64,000 nucleotides of DNA from Thinopyrum elongatum (Eukaryota > Streptophyta > Magnoliopsida > Poales > Poaceae), in the NCBI GenBank assembly GCA_011799875.1, contig CM022302.1, forward strand, positions 58,445,599-58,509,598, read 5' to 3'. Below the pieces are notes generated by a model. That model saw only the letters and a program-made list of their open reading frames with translations, did not search any database and had not been told where the DNA came from. Shown here piece by piece: positions 11,088-20,756 of this stretch. Every line of letters starts with the position of its first letter. Position 1 is the first letter of the stretch. The translations under genes were made by a program, and so were the position numbers.

Positions 11088-11509
11088 GACAGATGAAGTC
11101 AGAAAGGGTTGAAAATTGATGATATGGCTTTGAATGGTTCATTTTGAGCACACAAAAAGTCTGGAGTTCAAATAAGTTCAAAAAACCTTGTAACAGATGA
11201 GTTTTTGTCCGAAACCCTGATACTTCGAAAGAGATTGTCCATTTTGTACACGAAGTGCATCCAGTTTTTGCCGTAAACTCTCAACTTTTTAGCACATGCT
11301 ATGTGGGTGAAATGATGATATCATGCCATTTTCAACCTCTTCAGAGTTCATGTGAAGTGCTTTCAATTTCAGGCATTTAGCTCAAAAAAATCAGTAAATG
11401 CATGAAAAATGACAGATGAAGTCAGAAAGGGTTGAAAATTGATGATGTGGCTTTGAATGGTTCATTTTGAACACACAAAAAGTCTGGAGTTCAAATAAGT
11501 TTAAAAAAA
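11088..11509 (+). repeat. Pair of ~99-bp direct repeats behind the transposase
   Basis: Units at 11088-11185 and 11411-11509 both begin GACAGATGAAGTCAGAAAGG and run to a short A run, differing at a few bases. The same pair follows TNP2 in copies B and C and, inverted, precedes it in the left arm. Confidence 0.85.
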
Positions 11510-11558
11510 TGAAATCCCTTTTATGAACAAAAAGTCTGGAGTTCAAACAATTGTTCTT

Positions 11559-11880
11559 TTATGAACAACCCTTTTGTAACAATATTGTGCAATGGTCTAG
11601 AGTGTGTAAAACTCTGAAATGAATTATGAAAGTAAATCCAGAGGTAATATATTATTATCATTATTCATAACATACATCTCATTCTCAATGAAAGTATGGC
11701 CCTTATGTTATTCATAACATCAAACATAAAAAGTTCTCTTATGAACAACATTCTTGCAAGATAACTTATGAAAAGGGCTAGAGTGTATGAAACTCTAAAA
11801 TGAATTATGAAAGTAAATACATAGGGAATACACCGATGGAAGGTATAGTAACTATTACTTTGTTCCCAGCGTGTATCAAA
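11559..11880 (+). repeat. ~180-bp imperfect tandem repeat
   Basis: Motifs TTATGAACAAC, CTAGAGTGT and ATGAATTATGAAAGTAAAT recur with a spacing near 180 bases (11561 and 11741 for the first). A diverged set of the same repeats lies inside the unrelated LTR retrotransposon at 32860-33334. Confidence 0.75.
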
Positions 11881-12145
11881 CCTCATTCCTGGCTAGTCTT
11901 TCAGGCCATAGTAGTTCTTACAGATACTACTACTTGTATCCCCTAAGGAGGCAGCAAAAAAAAATATTAAAGCAACATCACTGATGGACAAGCGGCCATC
12001 ATTCATCAAGAGAGAAGGGTAGAGGCGAGAGAACAGGAGGGGGTTTACCCGAGAGAAAGGCATCACAGAGCAGGTCGCCAAGACGTCGCCGCCATCATCG
12101 TGCCTCCAAAGCTGCATTATATGGGGTTGTAACTCTATGCTTATA

Positions 12146-12177
12146 CTCCCTCCGTCCGGATTTCCGGACGGAGGGAG
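12146..12177. mobile_element. Minimal Stowaway-type hairpin, 32 bp (right arm)
   Basis: Exact inverse counterpart of 7570-7601, with TA at 12144-12145 and 12178-12179. Confidence 0.75.
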
Positions 12178-12349
12178 TATACACAAGCTATGACGCATGA
12201 ATGTTAACAATAAAATGCAAAGGATGCCCTCATTACAATCAATACCAGCGCTGAAGAAGCGCGGCGCACGCCGCGCCTGTGACCGAATTCGTCTGTATTT
12301 TATCGAAATAAGCAAGAAAACAACATATATTTTTATTTTTTTGATTATT

Positions 12350-13270
12350 TCTTTTGGATTATTGTCCACGTGAATGCATAGTGCTGGTTTACTGTTTATA
12401 TTGTTCCGGTTTATTCGGGTGTATTGTTCTGGGTTAAAATTCAGGTATTGTTTCGGTTTATGATTTGGGTGGGTTAATGTTTTCGGTTTATTCCGGTATT
12501 TGTCCGTTTCACTGGTTTTACTGTTCCAGGTCGAGAGAGGAGGAGTCCCACTTTTTTTGGAAATTTTTTTATTTCTTCTTGATTCTGTTCACGTAAATGC
12601 ATGGTGTTGTTTTTTTTGTTCCGGTTTATTAGGGGTATTGTTTTGGTTTAAAATTCGGTTACTGTTTCGGTTTTATGGTTCGTGTGGGTTAATATTTTCG
12701 GCTTATTTATGTGTTGTTCTGGTTTACTGGTTTTATTGCTCCGGATTAATCGGGGTTGTTGTTTCAGTTTATTTGGCCCATTGTTTCGGTTAGTAGTTCT
12801 GAGTTTATTTGGATAATGTTCGGTTTTTGTTTGGTTATTTGTTAGTAGATATTGTTTTGCTTTATGGTTCGGGTGGGTTAATGTTTTCGATTTATTCCGG
12901 TGTTGTTCCGTTTCACTGATTTTACTGTTCCGGGTCGAGGGAGGAGGAGTCCCATTTTTTTGGTTTTTTAATATATTTCTTCTGGATTACTGTTCACGTG
13001 AATGCGTAGTGCTGTTTTACTTTTTTTTAGTTGTTCCAGTTTATTCGGGTGTGTTGTTTTGGTTTAAAATTCGGTTACTGTTTCAGTTTTATGGTTCATG
13101 TGGGTTAATGCTTTCGTTTTATTCATGTGTTGTTCCGTTTCATTAGTTTTATTGCTCCGGATTATTGGGGGTTGTTGTTTCATTTTATTTGGTCTATTGT
13201 TTCGGTTAGTAGTCCTGAGTTTATTTGGATAATGTTCGGGTTTTTGTTCAGATATTTGTTAGTGCACTTT
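12350..13270 (+). repeat. GT-rich repeat array with ACTGTTC / TGTTCCG motifs
   Basis: Three imperfect units (about 12354-12579, 12580-12980 and 12981-13270) each carry, in order, CACGTRAATGC, GGTTTAAAATTC, GGTTACTGTTTC, GGGTTAATG and TTTTACTGTTCC. The top strand is strongly T and G rich and the bottom strand A and C rich. The motif ACTGTTC continues at 13330-13540. It could be a subterminal binding-site array, but this is inference. Confidence 0.65.
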
Positions 13271-14291
13271 TAACAGTTATTGTGTTGTAAAAATGGGCAG
13301 TAATCGGTCGAGAACTTATTTTTCCCACGGATTACTGTTCATGGGAATATACAGTTCCAACCTACTGTTTTTGTGCTCTGGCAGCACTCTCATAGGAAAG
13401 GATCAGGAGACGATTAAGACGGTTGTGCATCAGTACGCCGGTATTGAGAAATGATGTATAGAAAATTCTAAATCCTAACTGTTCATGGCTGGTTACTGTT
13501 CATTGTTGCTGTTCACTGATGTTGACGTCGCCATAAAATGAACAGTACCATGCGAGTACCGTGTACTGGAGCAGTTTCATAAGTACAAGGATCCTTATGG
13601 ACGTCGAAAGCAAGAATAAGGGGTATACGTGCATTTTACTCCGAGAGAGAAGGGGAGAAAAACGAGTGGCTGACAGCCTCCTCAAGAGATATGCTCACTG
13701 ACAGGTGGGTTTCCATAGAGGGGAAGAGGAAGGCCATGCTGCGGTATACGCCCTACATTCGCGGCGACGGGGCTCGGGACCGCTCCTCCATGTTTTAAGA
13801 CCGTATACTCGCCCTATTTTTTAAATACCAGGACTGTTTTGGAGCAGTTCCTACTCTACGAAGACCCTTGTGGACATCAAAAGCAAGAATAAGGGGCATA
13901 CGTGCCGAAAATGCTGTTCTAATCCAATACTGTATCGATTTATTTTGCTACATTTCCCACAAATATCATCTGGTGTTGAAATTTTGCACGCTATTAAAAC
14001 ATTTGTCAATGTTTCACACAAAAAAAATTAAACTTTTTTATTTTCTTTTGATTTTACTGTTCACCCGAGCTCATGTGAGCTCGGGATCAGAACAGCCGTG
14101 TCCGCATACGTGCATTTTACTCCAAGAAAAAAGGGGGAGAAAAACGAGTGGCTGACAGCCTCCTCAAGAGATAAGGATAAAAAAGGAGGAGAGGACACCG
14201 TGTGGACTGCGCGGCAAAGCTACGTCTATGTTCTCTTACGGGTTATTGAGGCTTACGTAAGGACTTGGCAGCTTTTAATTGGTGATTAGTT

Positions 14292-14308
14292 GGGGGGGGG
14301 GGGGGGGG
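14292..14308 (+). repeat. Poly-G tract, 17 bases
   Basis: Uninterrupted G run, counterpart of the 31-base C run in the left arm. Confidence 0.95.
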
Positions 14309-14611
14309 CGGGGGCACGGGCCTACCCTGAAAATCATGGGGAGGTTTGATTAGTGGCATGGAAACTTTCTTAGGGTAAGTATGGGCTTTTTGTAAGTGCA
14401 GGCATTTTCGGTGGACTGCGTGGCAAGCAGTCAAGGAAATCAATTTTCCTTGTACTTCGGCTTTTTTATCTGAAAATTCCTATTTCTTTCTCTCGTCCAC
14501 TGACAGGTGGGTCCTACAGAGGGGAGGACGGAATGCCACGCTGCGGTAAACGCCCTACATACGTACGCGGCGACGGGGCTCAGGACCGCTCCTCCAAATT
14601 TCAGGACCGTA

Positions 14612-14900
14612 GCGAACCAACATGTGGTTGGATGGTTAGAGGGACTGTGGTATTCCCAGCCCACCAGAGTTCAAATCTTGGTGCTCGCATTTATTACTGA
14701 ATTTATTTCAGGATTTCCGACGATGCGTATTCAGTGGAAGGAGACGTTCGCGTCGACGACGAGGTGCATACGGTGACTTCGTAAATTTCAAGATGATATG
14801 CCGGCTCAATCTTTCGAAGATGCTCATGGGATAGGGTGTGCATGTGTGCGTTCATATGGGTGAGTGTATGCGCTTGTGTCTATACTGATGTTAAAAAAAA
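14612..14900 (+). mobile_element. Au SINE with 12-bp target duplication
   Basis: The head ACATGTGGTTGGATGGTTAG holds an A-box-like sequence, and AGTTCAAATCTTGG about 40 bases on is B-box-like. The body (CGTCGACGACGAGGTGC, GGTGACTTCGTAAATTTC) and short A tail match the Au family of grass SINEs, which are tRNA-derived and mobilised by LINE machinery. TTCAGGACCGTA flanks it exactly at 14600-14611 and 14901-14912. Being inside the 3' region of the CACTA sequence, it inserted before the palindrome formed. Confidence 0.9.
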
Positions 14901-15309
14901 TTCAGGACCGTATACTCGTCATATTTTCAAGTATCAGTACTGTTTTGAAGTAGTTCCTACTTTACGGGGCCCTTGTGGACATAAAAAACAAGAATAAAGG
15001 GCATGCGTACATTTTACTTCGAGAGAGACGGGGACAAAAACGAGTGGCTGACAGCCTTCTGCAGAGATAAGAGATAAAGTTTGTTTTCTAAAATAGATAA
15101 GAGATAAGTTTGTTTTTTCCTTTGTCTCATCTAGAGTTTCCACACGTGGGGCCCTCCACACCCTATCCGCTCCCCCACACCGTGCAGCATTTTTTTAGAT
15201 GCAGATGCAGTGCACGTGTCTTTTTTTAGATGTTCCAGGTTTTTCTTTCGAAACAAACACATTACAAGCAAGTAAGCAACACACACGCACACACTCGCTC
15301 GAACCATCC

Positions 15310-15448
15310 TGTATGATTGCACGATGTATTGCATTTCGTGCATAGGCACGTATATATGACGTATAAATATGGGTCACGGACCTCAACTATACAAGGAACT
15401 AGGAGGCGGGCCCAATACACATTATGCATATAACATATATACTCAACA
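15310..15448 (-). repeat. 3' LTR of short-LTR Copia
   Basis: 139 bp; pairs with 20320-20458 and differs by a modest number of substitutions and small indels. The polyprotein stop codon (TGA) lies just inside this LTR at 15443-15445. Confidence 0.88.
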
Positions 15449-16902
15449 GTCCCCCGCAGTCGAAGCGGCACCGCGGCTTACGCAAAGACTGGACCGAAAC
15501 TCCTCAAATAACGCCATAGGCAAGCCCTTGGTCATGATATCGGCAAATTGTTGGGAAGTAGGGACGTGTAAAACACGAATATGGCCAAAGGCCACCTGTT
15601 CCCGAACAAAATGAATATCCAACTCAATATGCTTGGTCCGTCGATGATGCACCGGGTTAGCGGAGAGGTAAACCGCCGAGACGTTGTCGCAGTAGACCAC
15701 CGTGGCACGGTCAACAGGGCAAGAGAGCTCCTGAAGCAGCTGGCGAAGCCACGAACACTCGGCGACGGCGTTGGCCACCGCACGATACTCAGCCTCAGCA
15801 CTGGAACGAGAGACCGTAGGCTGTCGCTTGGACGACCACGAGATAAGTGAGGGTCCAAGGTAGACACAATAGCCCGAAGTGGAGCGACGAGTGTCAGGGC
15901 AGCCCGCCCAGTCTGCATCGGAGTAGGCGGTGCGGGCGGTGTCGGCGGAGGCGTGAAGCGTGACGCCAAGATCCATAGTGCCACAGATATAGTGGAGAAT
16001 CCGCTTGACGGCAGCCAGTGAACGTCTCGAGGAGCATGCATATGAAGACACACCTGCTGCACGGCATACTGGATCTCCGGTCGAGTCAGAGTGAGGTACT
16101 GGAGAGCACCAATGATAAACCGATAGAAAGCAGCATCCGAAGCAGGAGAACCATCCGTGGCAGAAAGTTTGGCCTTCGTATCAACAGGCGTAGCGGCGGG
16201 CTTGCAGTTAAGCATGCCGGCGCGCTCCAGGAGCTCGTGAGCGTACTTTCGCTGATGAAAGAAGAAGCCATCCGGACGGCGCACCACCTCGACACCAAGG
16301 AAGTAGTGCAAATGACCCAAGTCCTTGATGGCGAACTCAGCGCGAAGACGAGCCGTGAGCTGACTAAGGAGACCAGCCATACATGCCGTCAGGATGATGT
16401 CGTCGACATAGAGTAGCACGTAGGCCGTGTCAGAGCCCTGATGATAGACGAAGAGCGAGGCGTCCGAGCGGGTAGAGCGGAACACAAGCTGGTGGAGAAA
16501 CGCCGCGATGCGCTGGTACCAAGCGCGCGGAGCCTGCTTGAGTCCGTAAAAGGACCGCGAAAGCGGGCACACGCGGTCGGGAAGCGCCGGGTCAACAAAC
16601 CCGGTGGGCTGCTGGCAGAAGACTTGCTCCTCGAGGTGACCATGGAGTAAGGCATTGGAGACGTCCATCTGGTGCACCGGCCAAGCACGGGAGACCGCAA
16701 GGTGGAGAACCGTGCGTATCGTGCCGGGCTTGACGACCGGAGCGAAGGTGTCGGTGAAGTCGATGCCAGCACGCTGTCGGAAGCCACGAACGACCCAGCG
16801 CGCTTTATAGCGATCAAGGGTACCATCATGACGGAGCTTGTGTTTAAAGACCCACTTCCCTGTAATCACTTGGCGTGCCGGGGACGGGGAACAAGCTGCC
16901 AC
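15443..16902 (-). pseudogene. Copia reverse transcriptase and RNase H (frameshifted)
   Basis: Reverse transcriptase runs from VITGKWVFKHKL near 16867 through FAPVVK, QMDVSNALLHG and the catalytic LLYVDDIIL near 16400 to ALQYLTLTRPEI. A one-base deletion near 16014 shifts the frame. RNase H follows in the new frame, with AYSDADWAGCPD, RSSAEAEYRA, YCDNVSAVYLS and the terminal HFVREQVAFG/ADIMTKGL motifs (to about 15490). Together they copy RNA into DNA in virus-like particles. The break between the two domains means no single product is made. The reading frame ends in the LTR, usual for compact Copia elements. Confidence 0.9.
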
Positions 16903-18081
16903 GTCCGGTTGCGCAACAGGGCATCAAACTCCTCTTGCATCGCAGCCATCCAGAGCGGGTCACGAAGAGCGGCTCGAACGGAGGACGGCAACGGCGACGG
17001 CTCAGAGGTGGACGCCGCATGGACGTAGTCATCCGAGGCGTAGCACGAGCTCGGGCGAAAAACGCCCGTACGGGCGCGGGTGACCGGACCGGCCACAGGC
17101 GCCGGGGGGGCCGGGGGCGCCGTGGGCACCGAGGAGGCCAGGGGCGCCAGGGGCGCTGAGGGGGCCGCGGGCACCGGGGGCGCCGGGGGCTCCGGGGGGG
17201 CCGCGAGGGCCGCGGGCGCCGAGGGGGCCGCGGGCGCCAACGTCGGGGGCGCCGGGGGTGCCAGCGCCGCGGCTGTAGGAGGTGCCGCATGCGGGGGGCG
17301 CGCCTCAAAGCCAGGGGGCGGGCCAAGAGAGGCGCGCGAGCGCCCTGGGAGAGGCGTCGAGGAGTCCGCGTCACCGGTGGCGGGAGGAACAGCCGGGGGT
17401 ACCTGCTGAAACGGAAACACATGCTCATCAAAGTAAACGTGCCGGGAAGTTAACACACGGTGGGATATGGGATCGTAGCACCGATATCCCTTGGAGTTAG
17501 AGGGGTAGCCGATGAAGATGCAAGCGACAGAACGAGGCGCGAGTTTGTGAGGTGCGGAGTCGGCAGTGCTAGGATAGCAAAGGCACCCGAAAATATGCAA
17601 GCCATCATAAGATGGGGGCGTACCGAAGAGAAGATGGTGAGGTGCATAGTTCCACCGTGGGCGGCAGGGGCAGAAGTGAAGCAGTAGCAAGTGCGTCCGG
17701 CCAGAAACGAGGCGGCACATTAGCATGGAACAGGAGCGTGCGAACGCAGTCGTTCAGAGTGCGAAGGATGCGTTCGGCTCGACCGTTCTGCTGTGAAGTA
17801 TACGGGCATGTGAGACAAAAAACTGTGCCGTGGTGCGATAGAAAAGTGCGGAAAGTAAGGTTGTCGAACTCTTTTCCATTGTCAGTCTGAAGAGGAAGGA
17901 TGTGATGCCCAAACTGCGTGCTGACATAGGAGTAAAAAGCCGTCAAAGTGAAGAGTGCATCCGACTTTCGTCGTAAAGGAAACGTCCACACATAGTGAGA
18001 ATAATCATCAAGGATAACCAGATAATATAAATAGCCCGAATTACTAGGAACCGGATAGGTCCACACATCGCTATGAATCAA
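16866..18081 (-). pseudogene. Copia integrase with long Ala/Pro-rich linker (frameshifted)
   Basis: The integrase core reads LIHSDVWTYPVPS, LVILDDYSHYVWTFPL, LQTDNGKEFDN and YTSQQNGRAERI, giving the D,D(35)E residues (18081-17605). A frameshift near 17670 moves to the frame with APHHLLFGTPPSYDGLHIFGC and FIGYPSNSKGYRCYD, typical of the Copia integrase C terminus. About 100 residues of Ala/Pro repeats follow (17380-17080), then the start of the RT segment with LWMAAMQEEFDALLRNRTW. Another one-base shift near 16870 separates it from the RT frame. The low-complexity GC-rich linker produces many false frames on the other strand. Confidence 0.88.
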
Positions 18082-19911
18082 CTAAAAAGGAAAAGAAGCT
18101 ATGGTGGTAGAGTTATTAAACGGGAGGCGAACATGTTTGCCGACACGACATGCATGACAGGTGTGATCCTCTATTTTATTACAACTGAAACTGAAACTCC
18201 TAAGAATATGACGAAGTGTGACGGGGTTGGGATGACCCAAACGAGCGTGCCAGAGATCGACGCCGGCGGAGAAAGCAACCGGTGCGATGGTGGAGGTGGA
18301 CGGCGGATGCACCGGATAGAGCTCGTCGAGGCTGTCACATCGGTGAAGTACCATCCTGGTTCGAGCGTCCTTGACACAAAAACCAAACTCGTCAAATTCA
18401 ACAGTAACAGGATTTTCACGAGTTAAACAACGAACGGAAATAAGTTTCTTAATAAGATGAGGTGACACAAGTATGGTAGACAAAATAATAGGCATGGAAT
18501 TAGAAGGAAAAGAAGTGTGCCCGACATGTGTGATAGGTAGTGTGGAACCGTCGCTGACAATGATGCGGCAGTCGGTGGTGACGGGAGTGAAGGAGGCAAG
18601 ATTAACAGGATGAGCAAACATGTGAGCCGTAGCCCCGGTGTCTATGTACCAATCACCGCCTCCAGTGTAGTTGTTCGGCGTAGGCGCGGTGTGCAGCGCG
18701 GCGAGGAGCGCCGGATCCCAAGGCGTCGGCGGCAGGGCCGGCGAGGGCGGCGACGGGGCCGCAGGGAGACCATAGGCGCCGCTCAGCTGCGGTGGTGGGT
18801 ATCCTCCGTACGGCTGTGGAGCCGCGTAGTACGCCTGATGCGCCTGCGGGCGCGGCACGGGAAGGGTCGGTGCAGGAGCCCGTGGAACCGGCATGGTGTA
18901 GGCATGAACAACACCGGTCCACGGGTTGTAGCCGGAGGCCCACGAAGGGGGCACCTGGAACTGCTGCTGCTGCTGCTGCTGCGGCTGCTGACGGGGCTGG
19001 CCGGCGCCCTACGGCTGCTGCTGCTGACCGCCGCGGCGGCCCCAACCGCGCCGACCCTCGCGTCGCCGTTCGGCGGGAGGGGCGGGCGGCCCATAGGGCA
19101 GCGGGAGCAACCCCGGCTGCTGGGTGGCCGGGTACGGCGGTGCCGCCGGGAAGGACGCCGGGTGGCGCGGAGGCGGGGGCGCGGCCGGGGCGGCTGGAGG
19201 CGCCGAGGGCCCGCCGCGGGTGGTGCCGGCGGCGAGAGCGGTGTGGATGGCCCGCGCCTTCACCTGCTTCATCCGCCGCTCCTCCAAGCGGAGGTACGCA
19301 ACGAACTTGGCGAAGGACAGGTTGAGGATGAGGCTGAGGTTCGCCGCGGCGTTGCCGAAGTCCTCGTTGAGCCCGGCGGTGAGCGTGCTGACGAGAAGGT
19401 CATCATCGATCTTCGCGCCAATATCGCGGAGCTCCTCAGCGAGAGTCTTCAGGCGGCGACAATAGTCGTCGACGGAGGTGTTGTCCTGGTGACACCCAAA
19501 AAACTATTGCTGCAAAAAAACACGACGCTGGAGCTGGTTGTCGGTGAAGAGCCCGTTCAGCTTGGTCCACATGGCGCAGGCATCGTCACCGTCCTGCATG
19601 ACCGTCTGGAAGAGGTCCGGCGAGATGGTAAGGAAGAACCAGCGGATGATCGTGGTGTCGATGGTGGATCAGTCATGGAACTCGGGGACGAGGCTGGAGT
19701 CGACTGTGCCGTCCACGTGGTCAATGAGATGATACTCCCCGAACACGAGGAAGAAATACGTCTTCCACGTGTAGTAGGAGGAGTCCGCCTGGGAGAGACG
19801 AACCAGCACCCGCTCGAAGATGTTCAGGTTGCGGATGTCGTTCACGTCGGGAGGGTTGGCGTCGGCGAACGGGTTGGAGTTGGTGGATGCGGAGGAGGTG
19901 ACGGACGACAT
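18082..19911 (-). pseudogene. Copia gag and protease region (four in-frame stops)
   Basis: The start MSSVTSSASTNSNPF is at 19911. The gag core continues with FERVLVRLSQ, then ACAMWTKLNGLF, SVDDYCRRLKTLAEELRD and FAKFVAYLRLEERR, then a Pro/Gly/Gln-rich stretch with polyglutamine. The protease motif DWYIDTGATAHM is near 18650-18615 and gag-pre-integrase VDLWHARLGHPNPVTLRHI near 18270-18215. The frame is constant but is stopped at 19669-19671 (TGA), 19504-19506, 19009-19011 and 18082-18084 (TAG). No CCHC zinc knuckle was found. Confidence 0.85.
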
Positions 19912-19919
19912 GGCGACAG

Positions 19920-20310
19920 GCGGCTTCGGCGACGCGGTGCGAGCGAGCGAAGCGGGCTGGCTGGCTAGCGGGCGAAGCGAGCGATGCGAGCTGGCGATGC
20001 GGCGAAGTGCGATGCGGCGGGCGAGCGAGCTGGCGAGGCAAGCGGCTACCGAGGCGAGCTAGCGAGGCGAGCGGCTGGCAAGGCGATGCGATCGGGCGGG
20101 GCCGGCGACGCGAGGCTAGCGGGCTCGGGCGATGCGATCGGGCGGGGCTGGCGACGCGAGGCTAGCGGGCAGCTGCGGAAGCGCACGTGCAGGGAGAGGA
20201 GGGAGCGGCGGCCGGCGCAGGAGGCGCGCAGGCGGCGGCGGCGGCGACGGTGGCGCGAAGGAGACGCGCGGCGGCGGCGGCAGCGGAAGACTAGAATGAA
20301 AATCTAAAAA
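19920..20310 (-). repeat. GC-rich Copia leader with ~46-bp repeats
   Basis: Between primer site and gag lie GCGAGCG/GGCGATGCG-rich repeats, including a 46-base direct repeat (about 20082 and 20128) containing ATCGGGCGGGG and GCGAGGCTAGCGGG. Confidence 0.6.
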
Positions 20311-20319
20311 CTGATACCA
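20311..20319 (-). other. Primer binding site of the Copia element
   Basis: TGGTATCAG directly after the 5' LTR on the minus strand matches the 3' end complement of initiator methionine tRNA over nine bases. Confidence 0.8.
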
Positions 20320-20458
20320 TGTATAATTGCACGATGTATTGCACTTCGTGCATAGGTACGTATATATACATACAAAGATGAACCACGGACCTCAACTATA
20401 CAAGGAACTAGGAGACGGGCCCAATACACAATATGCACGTAACAACATATACTCAACG
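20320..20458 (-). repeat. 5' LTR of short-LTR Copia
   Basis: 139 bp; partner of 15310-15448. The outer terminal base is G on the plus strand (20458) where the partner has A, so the TG...CA end is mutated on this side. Confidence 0.88.
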
Positions 20459-20644
20459 TATCCACCACACACGCACACACTCGCTGGAACCATCCAGAGT
20501 ACAGCTGTCCAGCAACATTTGCACAAACAACACAGAGAAAAAAATTGCAAAAATGTCCTTCTGAGACCTTTGTGCAGAGAACCCATCTGTCACAGAGTGG
20601 TCACCGCAGCCGGTAAGCCCATGGGCGGTCACGCCATCTCCAGC

Positions 20645-20756
20645 CTCGCAGTTATTTAAGACTGGCCGGAGCTCAGTGGGAGTTGCAAGCAGAGCAGATG
20701 AGAGCAGCGAAAGTGCGCTCTTAGCTAAGCTTCTTCACTGACGAAAAAGAGAGAGG
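20645..20756 (+). promoter_or_regulatory. Candidate promoter and 5' leader
   Basis: TTATTTAAG at 20652-20660 resembles a plant TATA box, about 100 bases before an ATG at 20757. The intervening sequence is purine-rich and CTCTTAGC-containing like a leader. No transcript evidence is available. Confidence 0.25.

Larger units (their letters stand above)
13600..15060 (+). repeat. Dispersed direct repeats in the CACTA 3' region
   Basis: A block containing AAGCAAGAATAAGGGG, TACGTGCATTTTACTCC and ACGAGTGGCTGACAGCCT recurs at about 13606-13682, 13880-13905 (part), 14103-14164 and 14987-15057. A second block with TGACAGGTGGGT and GGCGACGGGGCTC recurs at about 13700-13790 and 14500-14590. A perfect 10-bp stem (CCCGAGCTCA, loop TG) lies at 14064-14085 and mirrors 5686-5707. 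Confidence 0.7.
11087..15309 (+). repeat. Right arm of giant palindrome: CACTA sequence 3' of TNP2
   Basis: This runs from the TNP2 stop to the Copia insertion. The same sequence follows TNP2 in copy B (47467-50677, until the gap) and copy C (61266-64000). No CACTA 3' terminus (TTTTCTACTAGTG) and no GTCCCGGTTC repeats occur in it, so the element's true 3' end lies elsewhere or is lost. It contains nested repeats listed separately and no credible gene. Confidence 0.88.
15310..20458 (-). mobile_element. Ty1/copia retrotransposon with 139-bp LTRs, decayed
   Basis: Both LTRs are 139 bp, start TGTTGAGTATA on the minus strand and end ATACA. TGGTATCAG follows the 5' LTR (primer site for initiator Met tRNA), and GCGGGGGAC precedes the 3' LTR as polypurine tract. 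Domain order gag, protease, integrase, RT, RNase H is that of Copia elements. Candidate target duplications are CATCC (15305-15309) and TATCC (20459-20463), one mismatch. A longer flank of about 28 bases (CACACGCACACACTCGCT...) is also present on both sides, at 15282-15309 and 20466-20494. Confidence 0.9.

Noticed and set aside
11088..11509. Direct repeats as a CRISPR-like or satellite array
   Set aside because: Only two units with a long spacer, in a plant transposon context.
12256..12273. GCGCGGCG/CGCCGCGC hairpin as a Helitron terminus
   Set aside because: It has the right stem but is not followed by CTRR-T, unlike the terminus at 3032.
14064..14085. CCCGAGCTCA hairpin as a Helitron terminus
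   Set aside because: No CTRR within the expected distance on either strand.
14612..14700. Functional tRNA gene
   Set aside because: The pol III boxes belong to a SINE head; no cloverleaf with a proper anticodon and acceptor stem is apparent.
16672..17409. Several plus-strand frames rich in Gly, Ala and Arg
   Set aside because: They are shadows of the Ala/Pro-rich Copia linker and RT on the minus strand.
18610..19968. 452-codon open frame on the plus strand
   Set aside because: It is antisense to the Copia gag/protease region and is Arg/Gly-rich low complexity produced by GC-rich complementary codons.
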